Shown here in pieces: positions 31,564 through 40,263 of a DNA stretch of 64,000 nt. Source of the DNA: Saccharopolyspora galaxeae. Lineage in GTDB: Bacteria > Actinomycetota > Actinomycetes > Mycobacteriales > Pseudonocardiaceae. The notes beneath the pieces are model-generated. The model saw nothing but the letters and a program-made list of their open reading frames with translations, searched no databases and had not been told where the DNA came from. The stretch is from positions 62,001-126,000 of the forward strand of contig NZ_JADDUE010000014.1 in NCBI RefSeq assembly GCF_016526145.1. The letters run 5' to 3'. Position 1 is the first letter of the stretch. Every line of letters begins with the position of its first letter. The position numbers and the translations under genes are program-made.

Positions 31564-32733
31564 ATGTCACTCACCTTCCACTGGTTCCTGCCCACCTACG
31601 GCGACAGCCGCTACCTGGTCGGCGGCGGGCACGGCGTGGCCACGCACACCGCCGCCGGATCGCGCCCGGCCACGCTGGGCTACCTCGGCCAGATCGCGCG
31701 CAGCGCCGAGCAGCTGGGCTTCGAGGGGGCGTTGACGCCGACCGGCGCGTGGTGCGAGGACGCTTGGCTGACCACCGCGATGCTCGCGGAGGTGACCGAG
31801 CGGTTGAAGTTCCTGGTCGCGTTCCGCCCCGGGCTGCTCTCGCCGACGCTGGGCGCGCAGATGGCCGCGACGTATCAGCGCCACTCCGGCAAGCGCCTGC
31901 TGCTCAACGTCGTCACCGGCGGCGAAAGCCACGAGCAGCGCGCCTACGGCGACTTCCTGGACAAGGAGGGCCGCTACCAGCGCTGCGACGAGTTCTTGGA
32001 GGTCGTGCACCGGTTGTGGCGCGGTGAGCGGGTCGACTTCAGCGGTGCGCACGTGCACGTCGAAGGCGCCGAACTGACCCGGACCCCGGACCCGGTGCCG
32101 GATGTCTACTTCGGCGGTTCGTCCGCTGCGGCCGGAACGGTCGCGTCCAAGCACAGCGACGTCTACCTGACCTGGGGCGAGCCGCCCGCGAAGGTTTCCG
32201 AGAAGATCGAGTGGATCCGCGGGCTCTCGGCTGCGCAAGGGCGCAAACCGCGGTTCGGCATCCGGCTGCACGTGATCAGCCGGGACACCTCCGAGCAGGC
32301 TTGGGCCGAGGCCGAGCGGCTGGTCGGCGCGCTGGACCGGGACACGATCAACAAGGTGCAGGCGGGGCTCAACCGCAGCGAGTCCGAGGGCCAGCGCCGG
32401 ATGCTGGACCTGCACGGCGGCTCCGCCTCGGATCTGGAGATCTACCCGAACCTGTGGGCCGGGGTCGGGCTGGTGCGCGGCGGCGCGGGCACCGCGCTGG
32501 TCGGCAGCCACGCCGAGGTCGCCGAACGGATCGAGGAGTTCCACGCGCTGGGCCTGGACGAGTTCATCCTCTCCGGTCATCCGCACCTGGAGGAGGCGTA
32601 CTGGTTCGGCGAGGGCGTGCTGCCGATCCTGCAGCGCAAGGGCCTGTGGCAGCACCCGGCGGGCGTCTCCGGCGAAACCGCCGGTCAGAGCATCCCGTTC
32701 GCCGGATCGCCGGAACCCGCGCCCGCTTCCTGA
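31564..32733 (+). CDS. ssuD: FMNH2-dependent alkanesulfonate monooxygenase
   Basis: A 389-residue bacterial luciferase-like (TIM-barrel) monooxygenase. Motifs are FHWFLPTYGDSRYLVG at the start, RPGLLSPTLGAQMAATYQRHSGKRLLLNVVTGG, and the mobile-loop Arg/Tyr region near residue 225. SsuD cleaves C1-C14 alkanesulfonates, releasing sulfite for cysteine synthesis. It is paired with SsuE here, but no SsuABC importer lies next to it. GGGAGA lies upstream of the ATG. Confidence 0.92.
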   Translation: MSLTFHWFLPTYGDSRYLVGGGHGVATHTAAGSRPATLGYLGQIARSAEQLGFEGALTPTGAWCEDAWLTTAMLAEVTERLKFLVAFRPGLLSPTLGAQMAATYQRHSGKRLLLNVVTGGESHEQRAYGDFLDKEGRYQRCDEFLEVVHRLWRGERVDFSGAHVHVEGAELTRTPDPVPDVYFGGSSAAAGTVASKHSDVYLTWGEPPAKVSEKIEWIRGLSAAQGRKPRFGIRLHVISRDTSEQAWAEAERLVGALDRDTINKVQAGLNRSESEGQRRMLDLHGGSASDLEIYPNLWAGVGLVRGGAGTALVGSHAEVAERIEEFHALGLDEFILSGHPHLEEAYWFGEGVLPILQRKGLWQHPAGVSGETAGQSIPFAGSPEPAPAS

Positions 32734-32933
32734 TCCGGAACTCCTGGTGCGTCGGCTGAACCGCAAGAGGTTCAGCCCGTCTCGAGCACGGGACTCCTGG
32801 CGGTAGGCCGCCTGATCACTCATCCGAGTGGAGCGCGGGTCGATCGGCCCGAGCCGGTGCGCGGATCTTGTAGCGTCCGCCTCCGATCTCGGCAAACCCG
32901 GCGGCCCGCACCCGCCCACTCGATGGAGTCGAC

Positions 32934-33122
32934 GTGACCTATTACGCCCCGACCAGCATCCGTCAGGTCATCGAGACCGTGCAGCAAAGCGATCCCGGGC
33001 AGCGGCGCAGATTGCAGCAGGAGTGGCACGAGCTCGCCGAGGCGCTCGCGGTGATGCTCACCGCGCACCACCTCAGCGTTCCGCACGAGTGGAAGGAAGT
33101 TCCGCAGTGCGCCGATTCGTGA
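32934..33122 (+). CDS. Small hypothetical protein, 62 aa
   Basis: A short soluble protein from GTG, rich in charged helix-formers (SIRQVIETVQQSDPGQRRRL, EWHELAEALAVMLTAHH). Codon use fits the neighbourhood. It overlaps the next small gene by 16 nt, which supports both being real. Function unknown. Confidence 0.6.
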   Translation: MTYYAPTSIRQVIETVQQSDPGQRRRLQQEWHELAEALAVMLTAHHLSVPHEWKEVPQCADS

Positions 33123-33280
33123 TCCTCTCCGCGCTCGGGTCCGCCGCCGCGCTCGGCTACGCCGGAGTGCGGCGGCTCGGCCGCTGGCTGGACGCGCCGA
33201 TCGCACCCGAGCCCGCCGTCAACGAGCCGGGCTCCGGCGCCCGCGAGCGGCGAGCGCCGGAGCAGCGCGTCATCCGGTGA
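33107..33280 (+). CDS. Small membrane-anchored hypothetical protein, 57 aa
   Basis: Starts at GTG with GGAAGGAAG upstream, inside the end of the preceding small gene. One hydrophobic stretch (VILSALGSAAALGYAGV) follows a short Arg start, then a hydrophilic tail. It probably has one membrane segment. Its stop overlaps the stop of the convergent SGNH hydrolase gene by 11 nt. Function unknown. Confidence 0.55.
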   Translation: MRRFVILSALGSAAALGYAGVRRLGRWLDAPIAPEPAVNEPGSGARERRAPEQRVIR

Positions 33281-34079
33281 TCGACTGCACGGTCGGCAGG
33301 TAGCCCTCGGCGTGGCCGGCCACGTTGGGGTGGAAGGATTCCGTCAGCGGACTGCTCGGCCCGTTGATCCACTCGGAGCCGCCGCACACCCCGTGCCCGG
33401 CGAAGTTCTCCCGCGGGTCGGCGTAGCTGAACCCGGCGGACTCCGCCTGCGCCGAGATCACTTCGGCCAGCACGTCCGACCCTGCGTTGATGCTCTTGCG
33501 CTTGGCTTCGGTGTAGCCGGGGATGTCGCAGTCGCCGAGCTCGTTGACGTGCGGATAGCCGACGACCACGACTTCCGCGTTCGGGGCGGCCGCGCGGATG
33601 TTGTCGTAGGTGGTCTTGAGCTTGCCGGGCAGCTCGTCGCGCGCCTTGGCCTCGCCCGCGGCGACCGCGGAGGCGCAGCCCTCGTCGCTGCCGAGCAGGC
33701 AGCTGCTGATGGTCTTGGCGAACCCGACGTCGTTGCCGCCGATCTGCACCGTGACCAGCGTGGTCTCCGCGGACAACGCGCCGAGCTGGCCGGCGTTGAG
33801 GTCGTCGGTGGTGTCCCCGGAACAAGCGGCGAACTCGAACGACGCGGGGCTGTTCGCGTCCGCCAGCAGCTGCGGGTACGCCTTGGGGCCGCGCTGGCAG
33901 TCGCCGCTGTCCTCGAAGTACTCCCTGGTGCCGGTACCGGAGGCGTAGGAGTCGCCGAGCGCCGCGTAGTGCGCTTCCGCGGCGTAGGCCGGTGTGCCGA
34001 TCATCGCTGTGCCGACGGCGACGGTGCTGACCGCTACGGCTGCCGCGAACCTGCGAGCAGCCCCCCGAAATTGACGCAT
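33270..34079 (-). CDS. Secreted SGNH/GDSL-family hydrolase (esterase/lipase)
   Basis: A 269-residue exported esterase. The signal peptide is about 34 residues, ending TPAYAAEA. SGNH blocks: block I ALGDSYASGTGT with the nucleophile Ser, block III VQIGGNDVGF with Gly and Asn, and block V in NGPSSPLTESFHPNVAGH with catalytic His. Six Cys in the mature part suggest disulfides. It resembles the Streptomyces extracellular lipase and sterol esterase family. The gap upstream (34080-34269) holds no gene. Confidence 0.9.
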   Translation of the reverse strand: MRQFRGAARRFAAAVAVSTVAVGTAMIGTPAYAAEAHYAALGDSYASGTGTREYFEDSGDCQRGPKAYPQLLADANSPASFEFAACSGDTTDDLNAGQLGALSAETTLVTVQIGGNDVGFAKTISSCLLGSDEGCASAVAAGEAKARDELPGKLKTTYDNIRAAAPNAEVVVVGYPHVNELGDCDIPGYTEAKRKSINAGSDVLAEVISAQAESAGFSYADPRENFAGHGVCGGSEWINGPSSPLTESFHPNVAGHAEGYLPTVQSITG

Positions 34080-34269
34080 GGAACCCTCCGCACGAAGAAA
34101 TGTGGGCCGTACGGATCGATTGAACGTCGAGGCCGCGGCGCCATCGGAGATTTGGCGCATTGCCGCCGGTAACAATTAAGCGACTTTCTCGGCGACGCCC
34201 AGGAAAATGAATGGAAAGCCATTCGATCGAGGGAATCATGCGCAATTCGACTACGCTGAGTCGATCATT

Positions 34270-35619
34270 TTACCGGTTCGATTCAACACCTTCGGCGGTG
34301 CCCGGCGTGGACGGTCCCTGCTCCAGTTCGCCCAGCGAGCGGCCCGCCGAGTCGGGCATCCCGAGCAGCCCGATGACGGAGAACAGCACCAGCATCCCCA
34401 TCATGATCGCGGACATGCCCGCCACCCCGAATGACGAGGCGATCATGAGCGGCACCAACAGGCTCCAGAACCCCAGGAAGATCCGGGCGAACGCGAACGT
34501 GAGGCCCTGCGCGGTGGCGCGCAACATCGTGGGGAACATTTCCTGCGACCACAGCTTGTAGAACGACTCGCCGGCGAACGCCGCGCCGATGCCGAACAGC
34601 GCCACGTTGGCCACCGCCACTCCGGTCCCGATCGGCAGGAACACGAAGCAGCCGAACGCCGCCACCTGCATGAGGGATCCGGCGGCGAAAACGGTCCGGC
34701 GCCGCCGCCCGTCCGCCAGCTGCATGAAGCCGAAGGCGACCGCGAGCATCGTGAGCGCGTAGTTGAGGACCTGGATCCCGACGCTCGTCGCCTGATCGGC
34801 GTTGCCGGCGCGCTGCAGGATGTACGGCAGGAACGCGCCCGCGGTTCCCGCCGCGGTGTTCCACAGCACGTAGATCGCGCCGGTGAACACCAGCGCCCGC
34901 AGGTTGTTCCCGGTGAACAGGTCGCGCAGCCGTCCGAGCGCCACCGGGTTCCCGGCGTCGCGGGCCCGCTCGCGGGCACGCACCCAATGCGCGGACTCGA
35001 CCATGCTCCGGCGCAGGTACCAGGTGACCACTGCGACCACGAAAAGGTGCGCGAACACGATGCGCACGCCGAGCAATCCCAGCGGCGCCAAGGCGAACGC
35101 CAGCAGCGCGGTCACCAGCGGCCCCAGGCTCCAGGCGACCTGGGTCAGCCCGATCAGTTTGCCGCGGGACCGACCGGGCGAGAACTCGGCGATCAGCGCC
35201 AGCGAGGTCGGCAGGTCGGCACCGACCGCGAGCCCCACGATGACGTAGCCGACGAACAGCATCGGCGTGTTCACCGCGAACACGATCCACAGGATGCCGA
35301 ACGCGAACACCAGCAGGTCCCAGGCGTAGATGCGCTTGCGGCCGTACCGGTCGCCGAGCCTGCCGCCGATCAGCGCGCCGATGGCCGCGGAGATCGCGTT
35401 GGAGCTGAACGCGGTGAGCAGGCCGACGGTGCCGGCGCCGAGCCCAAGATAGCTCTCCCACAGCGGCAGTCCGGCCGCCGCGGCGACGATCGACCCCGCG
35501 TCGATGTAGGAGGCCATCGAGGCGAGCGCGGTCCACTTCCAGATCTTCCGGCTGGGCTTGCCGCCGGTCGCGCCGGAGTCCGCGCCTTCCTCCGGCGCAC
35601 TGCTTGCAGCGATGTCCAT
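34270..35619 (-). CDS. MFS transporter, sugar porter-like
   Basis: A 449-residue transporter with 12 membrane segments, the GGRLGDRYGRKRIY loop and ADLPTSLALIAEFSPGRSRGKL in segment 4-5. The C-terminus is short and acidic. The ATG giving MDIAAS has GGGGGAG 8 nt upstream; a GTG three codons earlier is too close to that site. It lies just downstream of a LacI regulator on the same strand, so the two probably form one sugar-uptake unit. The substrate is not identifiable. Confidence 0.85.
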   Translation of the reverse strand: MDIAASSAPEEGADSGATGGKPSRKIWKWTALASMASYIDAGSIVAAAAGLPLWESYLGLGAGTVGLLTAFSSNAISAAIGALIGGRLGDRYGRKRIYAWDLLVFAFGILWIVFAVNTPMLFVGYVIVGLAVGADLPTSLALIAEFSPGRSRGKLIGLTQVAWSLGPLVTALLAFALAPLGLLGVRIVFAHLFVVAVVTWYLRRSMVESAHWVRARERARDAGNPVALGRLRDLFTGNNLRALVFTGAIYVLWNTAAGTAGAFLPYILQRAGNADQATSVGIQVLNYALTMLAVAFGFMQLADGRRRRTVFAAGSLMQVAAFGCFVFLPIGTGVAVANVALFGIGAAFAGESFYKLWSQEMFPTMLRATAQGLTFAFARIFLGFWSLLVPLMIASSFGVAGMSAIMMGMLVLFSVIGLLGMPDSAGRSLGELEQGPSTPGTAEGVESNR

Positions 35620-35768
35620 CGGAGCCACTCCCCCATTCGCCCTTGAATGCCGCCCGCCGACCGAAAACGTCCCGACACACGCCCGCGAAACACCGAATCG
35701 CCGTGACGCTAGACCTGCCGACTCGCCCGATCAACCACCATCCGGGGACACCACCCCGTGCCGAATTG

Positions 35769-35819
35769 GAGTGAACAGACTCTTCGACCAATCTAGTGGG
35801 ACGAAAGTTCCGTTCACTC
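35769..35819. repeat. 51-nt palindromic element, copy downstream of the LacI gene
   Basis: GAGTGAAC and GTTCACTC ends surround TTCGACCAATCTAGTGGGAC and CGAA. The inner arms contain mismatches. Same length and near-identical core as the copy at 36968-37018, so the two copies bracket the LacI gene. Confidence 0.7.
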
Positions 35820-35877
35820 GGAAAGTTCTGCGGTGGCGCGGGCGTGTCGGGCGCAGCAGCGTGCGGAAGTTTCCGGC

Positions 35878-36891
35878 TCAGTCCGCGGATTTGGCCAGCG
35901 AGGAGCGGCGGACCACCAGTTCCGGCTCGTAGACGACCTGCTGGTGCACGTGCTGCTCGGCGTCGGCGGTGTCGGCCAGCAGCAGCTCGGCGGCTTTGTG
36001 CCCGATGCGGTAGGCGGGCTGGCGCACCGAGGTGAGCGGCACGGCAGCGGCGGAGGCGAACTCGATGTCGTCGTAGCCGACCAGCGCGATGTCCTCCGGC
36101 ACCCGCACGCCCGCGGCGAACAGCGCCTGCAACAACCCCAGCGCGAGCAGGTCGTTGGCGCAGAACACCGCCGTGGGCCGGTCCGGCCGACCGAGCAGCC
36201 GCGAGCCGGCGTCGCGCCCGGAGGCCACGTCCAGCGCCGGTACCTCGATCGTGCTCAGCAGATCTTCGTCCAAGTCGCAGTCGCGAAACGCCTGCAGCGC
36301 ACCAACATGGCGATCCCGGCATTGCGACAGGTGCGCTGATCCGCTGACGTAGGCGATCCGCCGATGCCCGTGATCGACGAGGTGCCGCACCGCCAGCGCT
36401 CCCCCGGCGACGTCGTCGACCGAGACCGAACAGCACCGCTCGCTGGAGATCTTCCGGTCCACCAGCACCGACGGAATCCCTTGCCGCTGCAACGAATCCA
36501 AGCTCGTGCCGTGCTCGTCGGCAGGCGTGACCAGCACGCCGCGCACGCGCTGCTCGGCGAACAGCGACAGGTACAGCGCCTCGGCGGCCGGATCCTGCGC
36601 GGAGTCGCACAGCATCACGCCGAGCTGCTGCTCCCGCGCCGCGGCTTCCACACCGCGAGCCACGTCGACGAAGAACGGGTTGCCGATGTCGAGCACCAGC
36701 AGCGCCAGCATCCGGCTGTGCCCGGCTCTGAGCTGGCGGGCGGATTCGCTGCGGACGTAGCCGAGTTCGTCGATCGCGGACTGCACCCGGCTGCGGGTAC
36801 GCACCGAAACCCGGTCGGGCCGGTTGAGCGCGTTGGACACGGTCGCCACCGAAACCCCGGCGCGCTCGGCGACGTCCTTGATGCTGACCAT
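35878..36891 (-). CDS. LacI-family transcriptional regulator
   Basis: A 337-residue LacI/GalR regulator. The HTH and hinge are SIKDVAERAGVSVATVSNALN and ELGYVRSESARQLRAGHS. The periplasmic-binding-protein-like domain spans residues 62-330 (NDLLALGLLQALFAAGVRVPEDIALVGYDD). TTGGAGGC precedes the ATG. It likely represses the downstream MFS transporter gene. Palindromic elements lie on both sides of the gene. Confidence 0.92.
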   Translation of the reverse strand: MVSIKDVAERAGVSVATVSNALNRPDRVSVRTRSRVQSAIDELGYVRSESARQLRAGHSRMLALLVLDIGNPFFVDVARGVEAAAREQQLGVMLCDSAQDPAAEALYLSLFAEQRVRGVLVTPADEHGTSLDSLQRQGIPSVLVDRKISSERCCSVSVDDVAGGALAVRHLVDHGHRRIAYVSGSAHLSQCRDRHVGALQAFRDCDLDEDLLSTIEVPALDVASGRDAGSRLLGRPDRPTAVFCANDLLALGLLQALFAAGVRVPEDIALVGYDDIEFASAAAVPLTSVRQPAYRIGHKAAELLLADTADAEQHVHQQVVYEPELVVRRSSLAKSAD

Positions 36892-37214
36892 GCCTCCAAG
36901 GGTGCCGAATGCGGGCCGACCGCTGCGCAGCGGCCTCCACACCTCGCCAGCGCCGCAGCACCGCGCCGAGTGAACGGACCGTTCGACCAATCTAGTGGGA
37001 CGAACAGTCCGTTCACTCCTTGCCGTTGGAGCGGTGGAGGTGGGGCGCGGACGGTCCGAGCGTCGCACTGCACGTACTTCCCGCCAGCGCCATGCGATGG
37101 ACGCTCGCGCATAATGGCGCGTTCGTGCTGTTCGAGTTCGAGCAAGCGCGCCCACGATCCATCTTGAGCACTTCCGCGGTCCAACGTTCCTCTACGACTG
37201 GAGAACGACCGGAA
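36892..37214. other. 323-nt intergenic region with a palindromic element
   Basis: No gene is seen. It holds the 51-nt palindrome at 36968-37018 and, near 37110, a CATAAT that could be a -10 box for the DUF397 gene, without a convincing -35. The rest is featureless GC-rich sequence. Confidence 0.6.
36968..37018. repeat. 51-nt palindromic element, best copy
   Basis: The left arm GAGTGAACGGACCGTTCG and the right arm CGAACAGTCCGTTCACTC pair at 17 of 18 positions around ACCAATCTAGTGGGA. The core matches the copies at 35769 and 9376; the arms vary between copies while keeping pairing. Element class and function unknown. Confidence 0.75.
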
Positions 37215-37412
37215 ATGAAGACATCGATCACCCGCTGGAAGAAGTCCACCCGCTCGGGACCGAACGACAACTGCGTAGAAATCAGCCGAACCGCCGACGG
37301 AGGTGCTGCCGTTCGCGACACCAAGGACCGCGCCGCCGGGCACTTCACCGCGAACGGTGAGCAGTGGTCGACGTTCCTGTTTGCGATCAAGGACGGCCGC
37401 TACCACCACTGA
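37215..37412 (+). CDS. DUF397 domain protein
   Basis: A 65-residue protein with the family pattern WKKSTRSGPNDNCVEIS, VRDTKDRAAG and WSTFLFAIKDGRY. DUF397 proteins in actinomycetes are usually paired with an XRE regulator that they inhibit or modulate, as with WhiJ-type pairs in Streptomyces. The XRE partner lies just downstream on the opposite strand. Start chosen at the ATG nearest the conserved region; GAAC-rich sequence upstream has no clear ribosome site. Confidence 0.85.
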   Translation: MKTSITRWKKSTRSGPNDNCVEISRTADGGAAVRDTKDRAAGHFTANGEQWSTFLFAIKDGRYHH

Positions 37413-37415
37413 ACG

Positions 37416-37468
37416 GCACAACTCCTTGCCACGCCCCGGAAGCCGTGCGCGTTTCCGGGGCGTTGTGC
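37416..37468. terminator. Bidirectional hairpin between DUF397 and XRE genes
   Basis: ACGCCCCGGAA (37431-37441) pairs perfectly with TTCCGGGGCGT (37453-37463). Outer GCACAAC (37416-37422) and GTTGTGC (37462-37468) extend it. No U-tract on either side. The placement between converging genes fits a terminator. Confidence 0.7.
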
Positions 37469-37486
37469 GTTGCGGTGCCGAACGGC

Positions 37487-38689
37487 TCAGACCTTCAGGC
37501 CGAGCCAGTTGGTGAAGTGCGCGATGCTGTCGGACTTGCGGCGCTCCGCGGTGGCGATGGCGCGGGCGGTTTCGCGCACCTGCGGGTGGTAGCGGGTCTG
37601 CTGCGGCGCGATGCGGCGAGCGTTGTTCAGCGCGCGCAGCGCGTTGCCGTGGTCGCCTGCCAGCACCCAGGCGCGGGCCACGTCCTGCCAGTGGTGGCCG
37701 ATGCGGTTGGCCGGCATGTCATCGGGCAGTTCCAGCGCGAAGCCGTCGCGGGCCGCGCGACCCGGATCACCCGCTTCCAGCGAGACCGCGACATCGTGGA
37801 TCTCGACGTTGCCCGGGCCGAAGTTGGTGTCGTAAGCGCTCGAGCAATGCCCGAGGCGCGCACCGATCGCGCGGGCGTCGGCGATGTGCTCCCGAGCCCG
37901 GGCCACGTCGCAGTCCCGCGCCGCGATCATGGCACCGCGCAGGTGCGCCGATCCGCGCAGTGCCAGCACTTCCTCGCTTTCGGGCCGCGCCGCCAACAGG
38001 TTCAGCGAATGCCCCACGAGCTTCGCGCCGGTGTCGTAGGCCGCGCAGGACATCAGGATCAGCGCGCGGTGCTGAGCGGCGTGCGCGGCCAGCAGCGGAT
38101 CGTCGCTGCGTTCGGCGGAGTTCTCCATCTGATCCACCGCCTGGGTGGCCAGCGTGATCCACCCGAACCGGTAGAGCAGTTGCGCGGTGTTGGCGTATGC
38201 CTGCGCGAGCTGGCGGTAGCCGCGTTCGCGCGCCGAGTCCGTGGTGGCCTCGCGCACCGCGCCGCCCAGCCTGCGCAGCAGCGCCGGAGTCAGCTCGATG
38301 CCTTGACGTGCCCGGTCGGAGTGCCGCAAACTCCTCGCCTTGGCGAGTTCGGCGGCCAGTTCCGCAGGTGGTCCCGGGTCCAGCGATGCCGCGTAGCGGC
38401 CTTCGGCGAACAGCGTGCGCAGTTCCGTCAAACCCGGTGGCACGCCACCGTCGTCGTCGAGGGTCTGCCGGTACGGCTGGCCGTAGAGCTCTTCGGGCTC
38501 GATGCCGAGTGCGCGGGCGATGGCGGCGACGAACGCGGGCGAACCGGGCTCCCTGCCCTGTTCGACGGCGCGGACCATGCTGGTGCTGTAGTTCGCGCGC
38601 TGCGCCAGCGCCTGCTGGTTGAGCCCGGCGACCTTCCGCGCCATCGCGACCCGCTCACCGAGGGCGAGTCCCTGATCCGGCCGAGCCAC
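37487..38689 (-). CDS. XRE-family regulator with TPR-like C-terminal region
   Basis: A 400-residue protein with an N-terminal HTH (about residues 10-60: MARKVAGLNQQALAQRAN, STSMVRAVEQGREPGSP) and a long helical C-terminus with TPR-like repeats (YRQLAQAYANTAQLLYRFGW, HWQDVARAWVLAGDHGNALR). Such proteins control development or secondary metabolism in actinomycetes. GTG 38689 with GGAAGGAG upstream was chosen over a more upstream frame opening. Convergent with its likely DUF397 partner. Confidence 0.87.
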   Translation of the reverse strand: MARPDQGLALGERVAMARKVAGLNQQALAQRANYSTSMVRAVEQGREPGSPAFVAAIARALGIEPEELYGQPYRQTLDDDGGVPPGLTELRTLFAEGRYAASLDPGPPAELAAELAKARSLRHSDRARQGIELTPALLRRLGGAVREATTDSARERGYRQLAQAYANTAQLLYRFGWITLATQAVDQMENSAERSDDPLLAAHAAQHRALILMSCAAYDTGAKLVGHSLNLLAARPESEEVLALRGSAHLRGAMIAARDCDVARAREHIADARAIGARLGHCSSAYDTNFGPGNVEIHDVAVSLEAGDPGRAARDGFALELPDDMPANRIGHHWQDVARAWVLAGDHGNALRALNNARRIAPQQTRYHPQVRETARAIATAERRKSDSIAHFTNWLGLKV

Positions 38690-38844
38690 CGTGCTCCTTC
38701 CGTCCACGTCCGTTGCGGAACACCAGACTAGGTGACACACGTTGGTGTGGCACCCGGTGCGCGCACTGTCACAAGCCTGTCACTCCATAGTGCCGGAGAG
38801 CCGTAGATTGCGGAGAAAGCGATCACCTACCGTTACCAAGTCAG

Positions 38845-39141
38845 GTGATAGACGTGTCCGCATCCCGCGAATCCGGATCCGAGCCGGAAGTGCTCGGCGC
38901 CGAACCGCCCCCCGAACGAACCGTGCTCAACGTGCGCTACCGCGCCGGTGTCGTCGGCGAACGCTCCCGCGTGGTGCACGCAGCCGCCTGGACCCCGCGG
39001 GGCGTGCTGATCACCTTGTGCGGGATGCCGCTGGATCCGTCGCTGATCGAGGAATCCACCGGAATGCCGTGCATGCGCTGCGTCCGCATCGCCGCCGAAC
39101 GCTCCACGCAGGACAACCCGGCCATCGACGACGGGACCTGA
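38845..39141 (+). CDS. Small hypothetical protein with Cys pair (possible zinc-binding)
   Basis: A 98-residue protein whose C-terminal half has LITLCGMPL and TGMPCMRCVRIAAER. The CxxxP...PCxxC pattern recalls small zinc-ribbon-like proteins frequent near XRE/DUF397 loci. Starts at GTG 38845; GTG 38854 is possible. Function unknown. Confidence 0.65.
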   Translation: MIDVSASRESGSEPEVLGAEPPPERTVLNVRYRAGVVGERSRVVHAAAWTPRGVLITLCGMPLDPSLIEESTGMPCMRCVRIAAERSTQDNPAIDDGT

Positions 39142-39232
39142 CGCACCGCCACTTCGTGATCATCCCGAGACCGATCGCGACGCGGTTTGCGGCATCCTGA
39201 ACCGCATTCACGAGGCGATCGGAGGAGCGGGG

Positions 39233-40030
39233 ATGGACCGGCAGTGGGTTCCCGAGGACGTCGACATCAACACGCCCAGCGCGGCTCGCGTCTACGATGC
39301 GCTGCTCGGCGGCGGACACAACTTCCCCTCCGATCGGGCGTTCGCCCGCGAGGCCGAACGGGTGTATCCGGGTCTCGGCACCTCCGCCCGAGCCAACCGC
39401 GCATTCCTGCGCCGCGCCGTGCTGCACGCGCTGGACGCCGGTGTGCGGCAGTTCCTCGACCTGGGCTCCGGAATCCCGACCGTCGGCAACGTGCACGAGA
39501 TCGTGCACGCGGTCGACCCCACCTGCCCGGTCGTCTACGTCGATTACGAACCCGTGGCCGTGGCGCACAGCGACCTGCTGCTCAAGGAGAATCGCCACGC
39601 GACGATCGTGGCCGCGGACGCGCGCGACGCGCAGCACGTGCTCGCACATCCCGAAACGACGCGGCTGCTGAACTTCGACGAGCCGGTGATGGTGCTGATG
39701 CTGGCGCTGCTGCACTTCATCCCGGACGAGGACCGGCCTGCCGACATCGTCGCCAGCTACCGCGAACCGCTGGCTGCCGGCAGCATGATCGCGATCACCA
39801 GCGCCGCCAACGACGCGCGGCAGGACGAGCTCGCCGAGCTGACGAAGCTGTTCGCCAGCAGCAGCAACCCGGCCGTGCCGCGGCCGAAGGCGTGGATCGC
39901 CGAGCAGTTCGGCGACTTCGAGCTGGTCGAGCCGGGCGCGCAGCTGGTCGGCGACTGGCGTCCCGACGAGCGGCTGGACGACGAGCAGCAGGACCACATC
40001 GTCTTCGGCGGTGTCGGAGTGCGGCGCTGA
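39233..40030 (+). CDS. SAM-dependent methyltransferase, DUF574 family
   Basis: A 265-residue protein of the DUF574 methyltransferase family, abundant in actinomycetes. The signature opening is DINTPSAARVYDALLGGGHNF. The SAM site is FLDLGSGIPTVGNVHE near residue 85 and VYVDYEPVAVAHS near 105. The substrate is unknown. GGAGGAGCGGGG lies before the ATG. The gene is followed by two strong hairpins. Confidence 0.88.
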   Translation: MDRQWVPEDVDINTPSAARVYDALLGGGHNFPSDRAFAREAERVYPGLGTSARANRAFLRRAVLHALDAGVRQFLDLGSGIPTVGNVHEIVHAVDPTCPVVYVDYEPVAVAHSDLLLKENRHATIVAADARDAQHVLAHPETTRLLNFDEPVMVLMLALLHFIPDEDRPADIVASYREPLAAGSMIAITSAANDARQDELAELTKLFASSSNPAVPRPKAWIAEQFGDFELVEPGAQLVGDWRPDERLDDEQQDHIVFGGVGVRR

Positions 40031-40149
40031 GCACGCCGCGGTCGGCACCGACGCGCGCTGGTTCGCACCGTTTTCCGCGCCGGATTCCGCGCGTGCAGGC
40101 GCTGATTCCCCTTGCAGGCGGAAATGCCAACGCCGCTGGTCAGCGTGAG

Positions 40150-40216
40150 TGCGGCACGGAAATCGTCGGCATTCCCACATTTCCCGTGCCGCAGCCGGTC
40201 TAGCGACGGCTGCGGC
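40150..40216 (+). promoter_or_regulatory. Two mutually exclusive hairpins before the nucleoside transporter
   Basis: Hairpin 1 pairs TGCGGCACGGAAAT (40150-40163) with ATTTCCCGTGCCGCA (40179-40193), 14 bp with one bulged C. Hairpin 2 pairs GCCGCAGCCG (40188-40197) with CGGCTGCGGC (40207-40216), 10 bp perfect. They share GCCGCA (40188-40193), so only one can form at a time. They could be a terminator for the upstream gene or a switch for the transporter that starts 47 nt later. No known riboswitch class is recognised. Confidence 0.6.
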
Positions 40217-40263
40217 GGAATGCGAACATCCCGCGAATCGATCGACGGAAAGGCGGTTCAGCC

